Of a stretch of 64,000 nt of DNA, positions 16,440 through 25,749 are shown piece by piece; position 1 is the first letter of the stretch; each line of letters opens with the position of its first letter. The stretch comes from Teichococcus vastitatis (GTDB taxonomy: Bacteria > Pseudomonadota > Alphaproteobacteria > Acetobacterales > Acetobacteraceae), in NCBI RefSeq assembly GCF_003604215.1, contig NZ_QXGS01000006.1, positions 120,911-184,910 of the forward strand, read 5' to 3'. Both the position numbers and the translations under genes were made by a program. Under the pieces are notes generated by a model. The model was not told where the DNA came from. It did no database searches and saw nothing but the letters and a program-made list of their open reading frames with translations.

Positions 16440-16685
16440 ATGGTGGACACCACGCTGCTGCGCGACGGAATGCCGGTGATGACCAGCGACGGCGCGCTGC
16501 TCGGCCGGATCGGCGGCTTCCAGACCGGCCATGTCGAGCTGGTGGCGCAGGATGGACGGCTCGGCGTTCTGCCGTTGTCGGAATTTTCCACGGTGGAGCA
16601 GGACAAGGCCACCTGCCAGCTCACCCGGGACGAGGCTTTGCTGATGATGCAAAGCCAGGAAGCCGGCCGCCACACCGAGGCCTGA
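16440..16685 (+). CDS. Small DUF2171/PRC-barrel-like protein
   Basis: The 81-aa protein begins VDTTLLRDGMPVMTSDGALL, with GRIGGFQTGHVELVAQDG following. This resembles the 'GM-x-V-x-SSDG-x-x-VG' opening of DUF2171 and PRC-barrel proteins, a small beta-barrel fold seen in stress clusters. The C-terminal half ends in a helical TRDEALLMMQSQEAG. A textbook ribosome-binding site (AAAGGAGG) precedes ATG 16440. It follows the Mfd-like gene by 51 bp and precedes the secreted protein at 16704. The family call is tentative because the protein is short. Confidence 0.55.
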   Translation: MVDTTLLRDGMPVMTSDGALLGRIGGFQTGHVELVAQDGRLGVLPLSEFSTVEQDKATCQLTRDEALLMMQSQEAGRHTEA

Positions 16686-16703
16686 ACACGAGGAGCCGAT
16701 CCC

Positions 16704-17228
16704 ATGACCATGCGCAATCTCACCGGCCGCGCCGCCCTGGCCCTGCTGCTGTGCGCCCCCTTCGCGGCCCCGGCCGTTTCCCAGGGCACGCTGGGCCAGG
16801 AAGTCGCCCCCAACCAGACCGAAGGCTACACCGGCAAGACGCGGCCCGAGCAATGGCGCAACGAGGCGCCGGCGCAGGCGCTGGAAACGCTGCAGGAATA
16901 CGCCAACGCGCTGGGCGAGGCCCGCAGCCGCCTGGAAGCCGCGATCGGCCGCAGCGGCGGCGAAACCCCGGCCAACCAGCAGAGCGCCGTGACCCCGGCC
17001 TGGATGGATTTGAAGGCCGCGGCGCAGAACGCGCTGCAGACCGTGCGGCGCGCGCCCAGCGCGTTCCGCGGGGAGACGGCCTATACCGAGGTGGAAACCC
17101 AGGTGCGGCAGGAGCTGAACCAGATCGACCAGGCGACCGAGCCCAAGGACATCACGACGCCGGCCCGCAACATGCTGTCCCAGGTGCAACGGCTGCAGCA
17201 GGAGGTCGGCCGCCGCACCTCGGGCTGA
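16704..17228 (+). CDS. Secreted hypothetical protein (174 aa)
   Basis: A Sec-type signal peptide is clear: basic start (MTMRNLTGR), hydrophobic core (AALALLLCAPFAAPAVS) and a likely cut after the Ala/Ser run at residue ~26. The mature part is hydrophilic and helical (ALETLQEYANALGEARSRLE, TPAWMDLKAAAQNALQTVRR), without a family that I recognise. The final helix (QVQRLQQEVGRRT) is probably a coiled coil. AGGAG lies ~8 bases before ATG 16704. It is last in the plus-strand stress run; a strong hairpin follows at 17248. A periplasmic stress role is inferred from context only. Confidence 0.6.
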   Translation: MTMRNLTGRAALALLLCAPFAAPAVSQGTLGQEVAPNQTEGYTGKTRPEQWRNEAPAQALETLQEYANALGEARSRLEAAIGRSGGETPANQQSAVTPAWMDLKAAAQNALQTVRRAPSAFRGETAYTEVETQVRQELNQIDQATEPKDITTPARNMLSQVQRLQQEVGRRTSG

Positions 17229-17247
17229 GGAACGCCCGGGAATGAAT

Positions 17248-17272
17248 GCGGGGAGCCGTCCCGGCTCCCCGC
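17248..17272. terminator. Hairpin between convergent genes
   Basis: GCGGGGAGCCG and CGGCTCCCCGC form a perfect 11-bp stem with a 3-base loop (TCC). It lies between the stop at 17228 (plus) and the stop at 17277 (minus), so it can serve both. There is no T-tract, so efficient intrinsic termination is uncertain. Confidence 0.6.
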
Positions 17273-17276
17273 GGGA

Positions 17277-18371
17277 TCATGCCGCCGCCGGGTAGTCGAT
17301 GTAGCCCTGCGCGTCGCCGCCGTAGAAGGTGGCCTTGTCGGCCTCGGCGAGCCGCGTGCCGGAGCGCAGCCGCTCCACCAAGTCCGGGTTGCTGATGAAC
17401 GGGCGTCCGAAGGCGATCAGGTCGGCGCGGTCCTCGCGACGGGCCTGCACGGCGAGGTCGAGGTTGTAGCCATTATTGGCCATGTAGAGGCCGTTGAAGG
17501 CACGGCGCAGCGCCAGGAAGTCGAAATCCGGCGCCACGTCGCGCGGACCGCCCGTGGCACCCTCGACCACGTGCAGGAAGCCGAGGTTGAAGCGGTTCAG
17601 GGCTTCCACCGCCGGGCCGAACACCGCCATGGGATTGCTGTCGGCGATGTCGTTGGCCGGGCTCACCGGAGAGATGCGCAGGCCGACGCGGCCGCCGCCC
17701 AGCACATCGGTGACCGCTTCCACCACCTCCAGCAGGAAGCGGATGCGGTTCTCCACGCTGCCGCCGTATCGGTCGGTGCGGAGGTTGGTCTTGTCCTTGA
17801 GGAACTGATCGATCAGGTAGCCATTGGCGCCGTGGATCTCCACCGCGTCGAAGCCGGCGCGGCGCGCCACCCCGGCGGCGTGGCGATATTGCGCGACGAT
17901 GCCGGCGATCTCGCCGGTGTCCAGCGCGCGCGGGGTTTCCAGCGGCTTGAAGCCGCTCTCGGTGAAGGCCTGGCCTTCGGCACGGATGGCCGAGGGAGCC
18001 ACCGGCAGCGCGCCGTTCTCCTGCAGGTCGGGGTGCGAGATGCGGCCGACATGCCAGAGCTGCGCGGCGATCTTGCCGCCCCTGGCATGCACCGCGTCGG
18101 TCACCAGCTTCCAGCCGGCTTCCTGTTCGGGCGAATAAATCCCGGGGGTGAAGGCGTAGCCCTTGCCCTGCTGGGAGATCTGCGTGCCCTCGCTGATGAT
18201 CAGCCCGGCCGAGGCGCGCTGCGCGTAGTATTCGGCATTCATCGGACCGGGCACGTCGCCGCGCCCGGCACGGGAGCGGGTGAGCGGCGCCATGGCGATG
18301 CGGTTGGCCAGGGTCAGCTCGCCCAGGCGAATGGGCTGGAACAGGTCGGCGGTGTCGGCGGGTCGGCTCAT
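17277..18371 (-). CDS. nemA: Old yellow enzyme family alkene reductase (NemA-like)
   Basis: The 364-aa protein covers the whole FMN-binding TIM barrel: FQPIRLGELTLANRIAMAPLTRSRA at the start (read as LTLANRIAMAPLTRSR), EIHGANGYLIDQFLKD with the substrate-binding His/Asn pair, NLRTDRYGGSVENRIRFLLE, and the FMN phosphate segment LIAFGRPFISNPDL. Family members use NADPH to reduce activated C=C bonds, nitro-esters and other electrophiles such as N-ethylmaleimide. It is a single gene, divergent from the PfkB kinase and ended by the 17248 hairpin. The symbol follows the family; substrate range is unknown. Confidence 0.88.
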   Translation of the reverse strand: MSRPADTADLFQPIRLGELTLANRIAMAPLTRSRAGRGDVPGPMNAEYYAQRASAGLIISEGTQISQQGKGYAFTPGIYSPEQEAGWKLVTDAVHARGGKIAAQLWHVGRISHPDLQENGALPVAPSAIRAEGQAFTESGFKPLETPRALDTGEIAGIVAQYRHAAGVARRAGFDAVEIHGANGYLIDQFLKDKTNLRTDRYGGSVENRIRFLLEVVEAVTDVLGGGRVGLRISPVSPANDIADSNPMAVFGPAVEALNRFNLGFLHVVEGATGGPRDVAPDFDFLALRRAFNGLYMANNGYNLDLAVQARREDRADLIAFGRPFISNPDLVERLRSGTRLAEADKATFYGGDAQGYIDYPAAA

Positions 18372-18566
18372 CAGGACAAGGCTCCGAAACGGATGTTGCA
18401 GTGCAAGATGGGTGGCCGGGAAGGCCCCGTGAGGGGGTGGCCCGCATGGCGCCCATGCGTCCGGCGCCGGTGAAGCTCGGCAACGCCGTGTAACCGTTCA
18501 CATCCAATCGCCGGCTGCGGCGTTGGAGCTGGAAAGTTGCTGGTTTGTCATCTCTCCGGAGCCCGC

Positions 18567-19529
18567 ATGACCCAACCCCTCCTGTTGTCTCTGGGCAGCA
18601 TCAATGCCGATTTCCAACTTCGGACCGAGGCCGCGCCGGGGCCAGGACGCACACAGATGGGACGTGATTTCGTGCGGCTGAGCGGCGGCAAGGCGGCCAA
18701 CGTCGCCCTGCTGGCGCGCCGCCTCGGCCATCCCGCCGCGCTGCTCGGCCGCGTTGGGGAGGATGACCTGGCGGAACAGGCGCTGGCGCCGCTGCGCCGC
18801 GCCGGGGTGGACCTGGCCGGCGTCTCGGCTGCCCCCCGCCAATCCACGGCGGTGTCGATGATCTGCGTGCTGCCGGATGGCGGCAAAACCATCGTCCTGG
18901 CCGGCAACGCCAATGACAGCTGGGATGCCGCGGCCTGCGCCGCCGCGGCCGATGCGGTGAATGCGGCCCCGGACGGTTCGGTGCTGGTGCTGGACTGGGA
19001 GGTAGCGCCCGATGCGGTGGACGCGGCGCTGGCCGCGGCCCGGCGGCGCGGCCTGCGCGCGGTGCTGGACCCATCCCCGGCCGAACGATTGCGCCCGGAA
19101 TGGCTGGACGGGCTGCACGCCATCGCCCCCAACGCGTCCGAAGCCGGCGAGCTGACCGGAATTGAGGTGCGCGAACCGGAGGACGCGGCGGAGGCGGCGC
19201 GGCGCCTGGCCCGGAATGGCATCGAGCTGGTGTGCGTGAAGCTCAGCGATGGCGGCTGCGTGCTGCTGGAAGGTGGCCGCCTGACCCAGGTGCCCGCCGT
19301 ACCGGTGGAGGTGAGCGACAGCACCGGGGCTGGCGACGCCTTCACCGGCGCCCTGGCCGTGGCCCTGCTGGAGAAGCAGGAGCCGGTGGCGGCCGCGGCC
19401 TTCGCCGCCGCCGCCTCGCACCTCGCCGTGACGGCCTATGGTTCGCAGGAGGCCTATCCCGACCGGGCACGCATCGCGGAGATGCTGCCGCGCCTGCAAG
19501 CCGGCATCCGCCGGATGGCGACCCCCTGA
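18567..19529 (+). CDS. PfkB-family carbohydrate kinase (ribokinase-like)
   Basis: The 320-aa protein has both PfkB signatures: the N-terminal di-glycine region LSGGKAANVALLARRLG (~37-53) and the C-terminal DSTGAGDAFTGAL (~251-263) with the catalytic Asp. It starts with LLSLGSINADFQLRTEA, the usual first beta strand of ribokinase-type enzymes. It phosphorylates a sugar with ATP, but the sugar is not predictable. ATG 18567 is chosen over ATG 18537 because CCGGAG precedes it. The stop overlaps the start of the GH65 phosphorylase (TGATG), so the two are coupled and may act in one sugar pathway. Confidence 0.85.
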   Translation: MTQPLLLSLGSINADFQLRTEAAPGPGRTQMGRDFVRLSGGKAANVALLARRLGHPAALLGRVGEDDLAEQALAPLRRAGVDLAGVSAAPRQSTAVSMICVLPDGGKTIVLAGNANDSWDAAACAAAADAVNAAPDGSVLVLDWEVAPDAVDAALAAARRRGLRAVLDPSPAERLRPEWLDGLHAIAPNASEAGELTGIEVREPEDAAEAARRLARNGIELVCVKLSDGGCVLLEGGRLTQVPAVPVEVSDSTGAGDAFTGALAVALLEKQEPVAAAAFAAAASHLAVTAYGSQEAYPDRARIAEMLPRLQAGIRRMATP

Positions 19530-21922
19530 TGCCGTTCGAGCCGCCGGACGGAACCGCCTATACGCGCTACGAGCCGGACGACGAGGGCCGGCGCGAGGTG
19601 CTGCTCGCGCTCGGCAATGGCCGGCTGAGCCTGCGCGGCACGGCGTGCTGGGCCGAGGCCGATGAAACCCATTATCCGGGCACCTACCTCGCCGGCCTCT
19701 ACAACCGCCTGCCGGACCTGATCGAGGGCGAGCCGGTGAACAACGAATCCCTGGTCAACCTGCCCAATGGCCTGCTGCTCAACTTTCGCGTCGAGGGCGA
19801 GCGGCGGTGGTTCGCGCCGGAGGCCGTGCAGATCCTGCGCTACCGCCACGCGCTGGATGGCGGAACCGGCATCACCCGGCGCGAGGTGCTGTTCGAGGAT
19901 GGCGAAGGCCGCCGCACCGCGCTGACCGAAGATCGGCTGGTCAGCATGGCGCAGCCGCATCTGGCGGCACTGCGGCTGGAGATCGCGCCGCAGAACTGGT
20001 CCGGCCGGCTGGAGGTCCGCGCGGCGATCGAGGGCGACGTGATCAATGGCAGCGTGAACTGCCTGCGCCCCTTCGCCAGCCGCCACCTGGAGGCGGTGTC
20101 GCCGGAAGCGCGGAACGGCCTGCTGCTGGTGTCCGCCCGCACGCGGACATCGCGCATCGTCGTGGCGGTGGCGGCCCGCACCCGGATCCATGGCGCGGCG
20201 GAACAGGCCTGGCCCGTCACGGCCACCGCCTGCCGCATCGCCGAAACGCTGCACGTCCCTGCCGGGCCGGGGGCGCCCGCCGTGGTGGAGAAGACGCTGT
20301 GCGTGCATTCCGGCGGCGATGCCGCCGCGCGGGCGCTGGCGGAGCTGCGGGATGCGCCGGGCTTCGCGGCGCTGCGCGACGCGCATGGGGCGGCCTGGGC
20401 GCCGCTGCGGCAGCGGATCGGCGTGGAGGCCGAGCCCGCCGACCTCGGCTGCGCGCTGCGGCTCGGCACCGTCCGCATTCTGCAGACGGTGTCGCCGCAC
20501 AGCCGCCACCGCGATGTCGGCTTTCCGTCCCGCGGCTGGCAGGAAGCCTATCGCGGCCAGATCTTCTGGGACGAGACGCTGGTGCTGCCGTTTCTGGCCA
20601 CCCGCCTGCCGGAACTGGCGCGGCAACTGCTGGATTACCGCCGGGCCCGGCTCCCGGATGCAAAGCGCAACGCCGAGGAGGCCGGGCTGCGCGGCGCGCT
20701 GTATCCCTGGCGCAGCGCCAGCGACGGTGGCGAGCACACGCCGCGCTTCCAGTGGAACCCGCTGTCGCGCCGCTTCATGCCGGACCACACCCGGCTGCAG
20801 CGCCACATCGGCGCCGCAGTCGCACTCAACGTCTGGCATTACGCCATGACCACGGGGGACGACGACTTCCTGTTCGGCGACGGCGCGGAGATGATCCTGG
20901 AGATCGCGCGCTGCTTCAACAGCCTGGCGCGGCGGGACGAGGCCACAGGCCGCTACAGCATCGCGGGCGTGGTGGGGCCGGACGAGTTCCATGTGCAGTA
21001 TCCGGGCGCGCCGGAGCCGGGGCTGCGCGACAATGCCTACACCAACGTCATGGCGGCCTGGACGCTGGGCTGCGCGCTGCGGCTGCTCGACCGCTTGCCA
21101 CCGCAACGCGCGGCCGCGCTGCGCGCCGCCCTGGCGCTGGACGAGGCGGAACTGCGCCGCTGGGACGCGGTGAGCCGCCGGCTGCGCCTGGTGTTCGACG
21201 CCGGGGGCGTGCTGCTGCCCTTCGACGGCTTCGACCGGCTGGAGCCCTTCGATGCCGAGGCCTTCGAGGCGGAGCATCCGGGCGAGCGGCCGGATCTCGG
21301 GCTGGAAAAATCCGGCGACAGCATCAACCGCTACCAGCGGACCAAGCAGGCGGACACGCTGATGCTGCGCTACCTGCTGTCGCACGGGGCGCTGGAGCAG
21401 GTGCTGGAGCGGCTGGGCTACCCGATGGACGCCGCGCAATGGCGGCGCACCGCGCAGCACGACCTGGCCCGCATGTCGCATGATTCCAGCCTGTCCGAGC
21501 TGGTCTGCGCGGCGGCGCTGGCGCCGCTCGATCCCGCCGCGTCCTGGAGCGCGTTCAGCCGCACGCTGCGCGCCGAGCACAACCCGTCCGGCCCCACCGC
21601 CTCCTCCGACGGGGCGCATCTCGGCTCGCTGGGCGGGGCGCTGGACGTGCTGCAGCGGCATTATCTCGGCTTCGGCCTCGACTGGGACCGCATCCTGCTG
21701 AACCCGGCCCCGCCGGCGGAGCTCGGCCCGGTGCGGCTGGCGCTGCGCTGCCGCTTCGGCCGCTTCACCCTGGATTGGGGCGGCGAGGGCGTGCTGCGGC
21801 TGCGATCCGACGGGGGCAATGCCGGGCCGGTCCCGGTGGTGCATGCTAGCGGCACCACCCTGCTGCCGCCCGGCGGCGAGGTGGCGGTGGCGGTGGCGGG
21901 GCTGGAAGCGGCCGCGGAATAA
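19529..21922 (+). CDS. Glycoside hydrolase family 65 disaccharide phosphorylase
   Basis: The 797-aa protein has the GH65 layout. The N-terminal beta-sandwich (~1-260) opens with TRYEPDDEGRREVLLALGNG, and the (alpha/alpha)6 barrel carries the proposed general acid Glu486 in VVGPDEFH. KQAD (606-609) and HDSSLSELV are the phosphate/substrate motifs. Family enzymes split maltose, trehalose, kojibiose or nigerose with phosphate to beta-glucose-1-phosphate and glucose; the specificity cannot be read here. It is coupled by TGATG to the PfkB kinase. Beta-glucose-1-phosphate normally needs a beta-phosphoglucomutase, which is not in the window. The glycogen genes lie 2.5 kb downstream. ATG 19529 is the only start consistent with the coupling. 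Confidence 0.85.
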   Translation: MPFEPPDGTAYTRYEPDDEGRREVLLALGNGRLSLRGTACWAEADETHYPGTYLAGLYNRLPDLIEGEPVNNESLVNLPNGLLLNFRVEGERRWFAPEAVQILRYRHALDGGTGITRREVLFEDGEGRRTALTEDRLVSMAQPHLAALRLEIAPQNWSGRLEVRAAIEGDVINGSVNCLRPFASRHLEAVSPEARNGLLLVSARTRTSRIVVAVAARTRIHGAAEQAWPVTATACRIAETLHVPAGPGAPAVVEKTLCVHSGGDAAARALAELRDAPGFAALRDAHGAAWAPLRQRIGVEAEPADLGCALRLGTVRILQTVSPHSRHRDVGFPSRGWQEAYRGQIFWDETLVLPFLATRLPELARQLLDYRRARLPDAKRNAEEAGLRGALYPWRSASDGGEHTPRFQWNPLSRRFMPDHTRLQRHIGAAVALNVWHYAMTTGDDDFLFGDGAEMILEIARCFNSLARRDEATGRYSIAGVVGPDEFHVQYPGAPEPGLRDNAYTNVMAAWTLGCALRLLDRLPPQRAAALRAALALDEAELRRWDAVSRRLRLVFDAGGVLLPFDGFDRLEPFDAEAFEAEHPGERPDLGLEKSGDSINRYQRTKQADTLMLRYLLSHGALEQVLERLGYPMDAAQWRRTAQHDLARMSHDSSLSELVCAAALAPLDPAASWSAFSRTLRAEHNPSGPTASSDGAHLGSLGGALDVLQRHYLGFGLDWDRILLNPAPPAELGPVRLALRCRFGRFTLDWGGEGVLRLRSDGGNAGPVPVVHASGTTLLPPGGEVAVAVAGLEAAAE

Positions 21923-22033
21923 TCGCGGCGCCCACGCCCGCCCGGACATCCCGCCGGAACGTTCCGCCGGCCTTCTTCCATCGGCAACGCCCCGGCAGGG
22001 CGCGGTGTTCCCGCAGCAGCCTGGAGAAGCAGA

Positions 22034-23383
22034 ATGGCGCAGGACGACACCTTTGACCTCATTGTTCTCGGCTCCGGCACGGCCGGCGTCGGCGTGGCGC
22101 GGCGCTGCCGCGCCGCCGGCTGGCGGGTGGCGCTGGTTGAATGCCGCGAGTTCGGCGGCACCTGCGCGCTGCGCGGCTGCGAGCCCAAGAAAACCTTCTG
22201 GATGCTGACGGAAGCGATGGAGCGCGCCCGCCGCCTGGCACCGCATGGCGTCGCAGGCGGCGATGCGGTGTCGATCGACTGGGCCGCGGCGCAGCGCTTC
22301 AAGCGCAGCTTCACCGATCCTGTGCCGGCGCGGCGCGAGACCTGGCTGCGCGACGCCGGCATCGTGGCGCTGCACGGCCGTGCCCGCTTCATCGCCCCCG
22401 ACGCGCTGGACCTGGACGGCACGCGGCTCGCGACGCGGCACGTGGTGATCGCCACCGGCGGGCTGCCGGCGCACCTGCCGATCGAGGGCGCCGAGCTGAT
22501 GGACACCAGCGACGACTTCCTGGCGCTCGATGCGCTGCCTCCGCGGCTGCTGCTGCTGGGCGGCGGCTACATCTCCTTCGAGATCGCGCACATGGCGGCG
22601 CGCGGCGGCAGCGAGGTGCGCATCCTGCAGGCCGACCGCACGCCGCTGGCGCAGTTCGAGCAGGATCTGGTGGAGCGGCTGGTGCGGCGCAGCCGCGAGA
22701 TGGGCATCGCGGTGGAGCTGGAGGCGGAGGTTTCGGCGCTGCGCCGTGCCGGTGCCGGGCTGGAAGCGACCTGCAAGGATGGCCGGACCTTCCAGGCGGA
22801 GATGGTGGTGCACGGCCTTGGCCGCCGCCCGGCGCTGGAAGGGCTGGGGCTGGAAGCGGCCGGAGTGCCGGTGGAGAAGGGCCGGCTGGTGCTGGATGAC
22901 CGGCTGCGCAGCACTGGCAATCCGCGCGTCTTCGCCGCCGGCGACGCCGCCGCCCAGGGACCGGCGCTGACCCCGGTGGCCAGCCACGATGCGCGGGTGG
23001 TGGCGGACAACCTGCTCGGCGGCTCGCGCCGCGTGGATTACTCCGTGGTGCCGAGCGTGGTGTTCACCATCCCGCAGCTGGCCAGCGTCGGCGCCACCGA
23101 ACAGGCGGCGCGCGCCGCCGGTGCCGATTACGAGGTGCGGCAGGGCGACATGTCGGATTTCCTGTCGGTGCGCCGCACCGGCGAAACCGCGGCCGCCTAC
23201 AAGATCCTGCTGGAGAAGGGCAGCGGGCGCATCCTGGGCGCCCACCTGCTGGGCCCGGATGCGGCCGAGGTGGTCACCCTGTTCGGCTTCGCCATGAAGG
23301 CGGGCATGGATGCGGATGGCTTGTCCGAATTGATGACCGCCTATCCCTCCGGCGCGTCCAACATCTCATCGATGCTGGGTTGA
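22034..23383 (+). CDS. FAD-dependent pyridine nucleotide-disulfide oxidoreductase (glutathione reductase-like)
   Basis: The 449-aa protein has an FAD dinucleotide fold (DLIVLGSGTAGVGVARRC), the redox-active disulfide GGTCALRGCEPKK (Cys44 and Cys49), the NAD(P) fold LLLLGGGYISFEIAHM, and the FAD loop VFAAGDAAA. The usual C-terminal HPT-x-x-E base motif of glutathione or lipoamide reductases is replaced by AYPSGASNIS, a variant seen in some relatives of the mercuric/glutathione reductase group. Its substrate is therefore uncertain. ATG 22034 follows a GGAGAAG site. It lies 2 bp before the next flavoprotein gene, so the pair is co-transcribed. Confidence 0.82.
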   Translation: MAQDDTFDLIVLGSGTAGVGVARRCRAAGWRVALVECREFGGTCALRGCEPKKTFWMLTEAMERARRLAPHGVAGGDAVSIDWAAAQRFKRSFTDPVPARRETWLRDAGIVALHGRARFIAPDALDLDGTRLATRHVVIATGGLPAHLPIEGAELMDTSDDFLALDALPPRLLLLGGGYISFEIAHMAARGGSEVRILQADRTPLAQFEQDLVERLVRRSREMGIAVELEAEVSALRRAGAGLEATCKDGRTFQAEMVVHGLGRRPALEGLGLEAAGVPVEKGRLVLDDRLRSTGNPRVFAAGDAAAQGPALTPVASHDARVVADNLLGGSRRVDYSVVPSVVFTIPQLASVGATEQAARAAGADYEVRQGDMSDFLSVRRTGETAAAYKILLEKGSGRILGAHLLGPDAAEVVTLFGFAMKAGMDADGLSELMTAYPSGASNISSMLG

Positions 23384-23385
23384 AC

Positions 23386-24279
23386 ATGCACGATGCCATC
23401 ATTGTTGGCGGCGGTCCCGCCGGCCTGAGCGCCGCGCTGCTGCTGGGCCGCGCCCGGCGCCGCGTGTTGCTGGTGGATGCCGGGGAAGGGCGCAATGCCC
23501 GTTCCCACGCCATTCACGGCTTCCTGACGCGGGACGGCACGCCGCCCGCCGAGTTCCGCCGCATGGCGCAGGAGGAACTGCGCCGCTACCCCTCGATCGA
23601 GCTGCGGCAGGGCGAGGTGGAGGCGGCGCGCCGGAACAGGGACGGCTTCGCGGTGACGCTGGCGGGGCAGACCACCGAAAGCCGCAGCCTGCTGCTGGCC
23701 ACCGGGCTGGCCGACGAACTGCCGGACTGGCCGGGCCTGGACGAGGCCTATGGCACCGATATCTGGCATTGCCCGTATTGCGACGGGTTCGAGCGCCAGG
23801 ATGAGCCGCTGGCGGTGCATGGCGCCGGCCACGACGCGGTGCGGCTGGCCATCGAGGTGCGCAACTGGACCGGCGATCTGGTGGCCTGCACCGACGGGCC
23901 GGTCAGCCAGGCCGACCGGGACCGCCTCGCCGCCCTGAACATCGGGCTGCGCGAAGGCCGCGTCACCGCGCTGCGGGTGGAGGACGGACGGCTGCGCGCC
24001 CTCCGCTTCGCCGATGGCAGGGAGCTGGAACGCGCCGGCCTGTTCCTGGCCATCGCGCAGCGGCCGCGCTCGGCGCTGGCGGAAAGCCTGGGCTGCAAGC
24101 TGACGGCGGCGGGGCAGGTGCGGGCCAACCGGCATGGGGGCACGGACATCCCCGGCCTGTTCATCGCCGGCGATGCCTCGCCCGGGCTGCAAATGGCGGT
24201 GGTGGCGGCGGCGCAGGGCAGCATTGCCGCCTTCCATCTCAACGCCGGATTGCTGAAACAGGAATCGCATCCGCAATAG
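23386..24279 (+). CDS. Thioredoxin reductase-like NAD(P)/FAD-dependent oxidoreductase
   Basis: The 297-aa protein has the size and layout of low-Mr thioredoxin reductases: the FAD motif AIIVGGGPAGLSAALLLGRA, active-site CPYC (Cys129, Cys132) in WHCPYCDGFE, and the C-terminal FAD motif GLFIAGDASPGLQMAVVAAA. The NADP-binding segment (LAVHGAGHDAVRLAIEVRNW) has lost the standard GGGxSA pattern, so nucleotide preference or partner may differ from TrxB. ATG 23386 is preferred over TTG 23380, which overlaps the upstream stop. Role inferred: dithiol/disulfide redox balance next to another disulfide reductase. Confidence 0.82.
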   Translation: MHDAIIVGGGPAGLSAALLLGRARRRVLLVDAGEGRNARSHAIHGFLTRDGTPPAEFRRMAQEELRRYPSIELRQGEVEAARRNRDGFAVTLAGQTTESRSLLLATGLADELPDWPGLDEAYGTDIWHCPYCDGFERQDEPLAVHGAGHDAVRLAIEVRNWTGDLVACTDGPVSQADRDRLAALNIGLREGRVTALRVEDGRLRALRFADGRELERAGLFLAIAQRPRSALAESLGCKLTAAGQVRANRHGGTDIPGLFIAGDASPGLQMAVVAAAQGSIAAFHLNAGLLKQESHPQ

Positions 24280-24440
24280 CGGGGACTGGGCGGTAAGCCG
24301 GCAACTTTCCCCTCGCCTTGTTCGTCTGTTTCCTGTGTCGTGCGGCACGGTTGCCGGGCTGGCCCGCCAGTGGCGGCGCGGGTAAGTCCCTAGCCGCCCG
24401 ACGGAGCTGGCGAGCGGCACGGGGGAGGAGAGACAGTCAA

Positions 24441-25736
24441 ATGAGCACGCGACAGCCGATTCGGGCGCCGGTGGCGCGCCCCCTGGCCCGCCACGCCATG
24501 GCCTATGTGCTGGCCGGCGGCCGCGGCACCCGCCTCATGGAGCTGACCGAGCGGCGGGTGAAGCCGGCGGTGTTCTTCGGCGCCAAGTCGCGCATCATCG
24601 ACTTCGCCCTGTCCAACGCCCTGAATTCCGGCATCCGCCGCATCAGCGTCGCCACCCAGTACAAGGCGCACAGCCTGATCCGCCATCTGCAGCGCGGCTG
24701 GAACTTCATGCGCGCCGAGCGCAACGAGAGCTTCGACATCCTGCCTGCCAGCCAACGGGTGCAGGGCAGCGGCTGGTACTCCGGCACCGCCGACGCGGTG
24801 TACCAGAACCTCGACATCATCGAGGCGCACCGGCCACGCTACATGGTGATCCTGGCCGGGGACCATGTGTACAAGATGGACTACGAGGTGATGCTGCAGC
24901 AGCACGAGGCCTCGGGTGCCGATGTGACGGTGGCCTGCGTCGAGGTGCCGCGCCTGGAAGCCTCCGCCTTCGGCGTCATGGCGGTGGACGATTCCGGCCG
25001 CATCCACTCCTTCCTGGAGAAGCCGGCCGACCCGCCGGCCATGCCCGGCAAGCCGGACAAGGCGCTGGCCAGCATGGGCATCTATGTGTTCAGCACCGAG
25101 TTCCTGGCCGAGGCACTGCGCCAGGACGCCGCCGACCCGGCCTCCGAGCATGATTTCGGCAAGAACATCGTGCCGCGCATCGTGGAGCATGGCCGCGCCG
25201 TGGCGCACCACTTCACCGATTCCTGCGTCACCTCCGGCGCCGAGGCCGAGCATTACTGGCGCGACGTCGGCACGGTGGATGCCTACTGGCAGGCGAACAT
25301 CGACCTGACCGACGTGGTGCCGGCGCTCGACCTGTATGACCGCGACTGGCCGATCTGGACCTACAGCGAGGTGACGCCGCCGGCCAAGTTCGTCTTCAAC
25401 GACGAGGGACGGCGCGGCACGGCGCTCGATTCCCTGGTGTCGGGCGGCTGCATCGTGTCGGGCTCGCGGGTGAACCGCTCGGTGCTGTGCACCAATGTGC
25501 GGGTGAACTCCTTCTGCAACGTGGACAGCGCCGTGCTGCTGCCGGAGGTGGTGGTGCGCCGGCACAGCCGGCTGCGCAACGTGGTGGTGGATAGCGGCGT
25601 GGAGTTGCCGGAGGGGCTGGTGGTCGGCGAGGATGCGGCCGAGGATGCGCGCCGCTTCCGCCGCACCGAACGCGGTGTCACCCTGATCACCCAGCCCATG
25701 GTGGATGCCCTGAAGCAGGCCCCGCCCGGCGCCTGA
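24441..25736 (+). CDS. glgC: Glucose-1-phosphate adenylyltransferase (ADP-glucose pyrophosphorylase)
   Basis: The 431-aa protein shows the GlgC signatures: [19 protein letters not shown] (nucleotide loop), [33 protein letters not shown], and the left-handed beta-helix at the C-terminus ([18 protein letters not shown]). It makes ADP-glucose from ATP and glucose-1-phosphate, the committed step of bacterial glycogen synthesis, and is normally allosterically controlled. ATG 24441 sits 7 bases after GGAGGAG; the longer frame upstream lacks such a site. glgA follows 13 bp downstream, then glgP, which defines a glycogen operon. No glgB or glgX is in the window. Confidence 0.95.
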   Translation: MSTRQPIRAPVARPLARHAMAYVLAGGRGTRLMELTERRVKPAVFFGAKSRIIDFALSNALNSGIRRISVATQYKAHSLIRHLQRGWNFMRAERNESFDILPASQRVQGSGWYSGTADAVYQNLDIIEAHRPRYMVILAGDHVYKMDYEVMLQQHEASGADVTVACVEVPRLEASAFGVMAVDDSGRIHSFLEKPADPPAMPGKPDKALASMGIYVFSTEFLAEALRQDAADPASEHDFGKNIVPRIVEHGRAVAHHFTDSCVTSGAEAEHYWRDVGTVDAYWQANIDLTDVVPALDLYDRDWPIWTYSEVTPPAKFVFNDEGRRGTALDSLVSGGCIVSGSRVNRSVLCTNVRVNSFCNVDSAVLLPEVVVRRHSRLRNVVVDSGVELPEGLVVGEDAAEDARRFRRTERGVTLITQPMVDALKQAPPGA

Positions 25737-25749
25737 GACCTTTCGCCGC

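Noticed and set aside
19454-23245. A 1263-codon open frame on the minus strand across the kinase, GH65 and reductase genes
   Set aside because: It is low-complexity Arg/Gln/His/Ala text opposite three well-supported genes, a codon-bias artefact of GC-rich DNA. Similar long antisense frames at 7147-9537, 10689-12650, 51693-54263 and 59239-61653 were rejected for the same reason.
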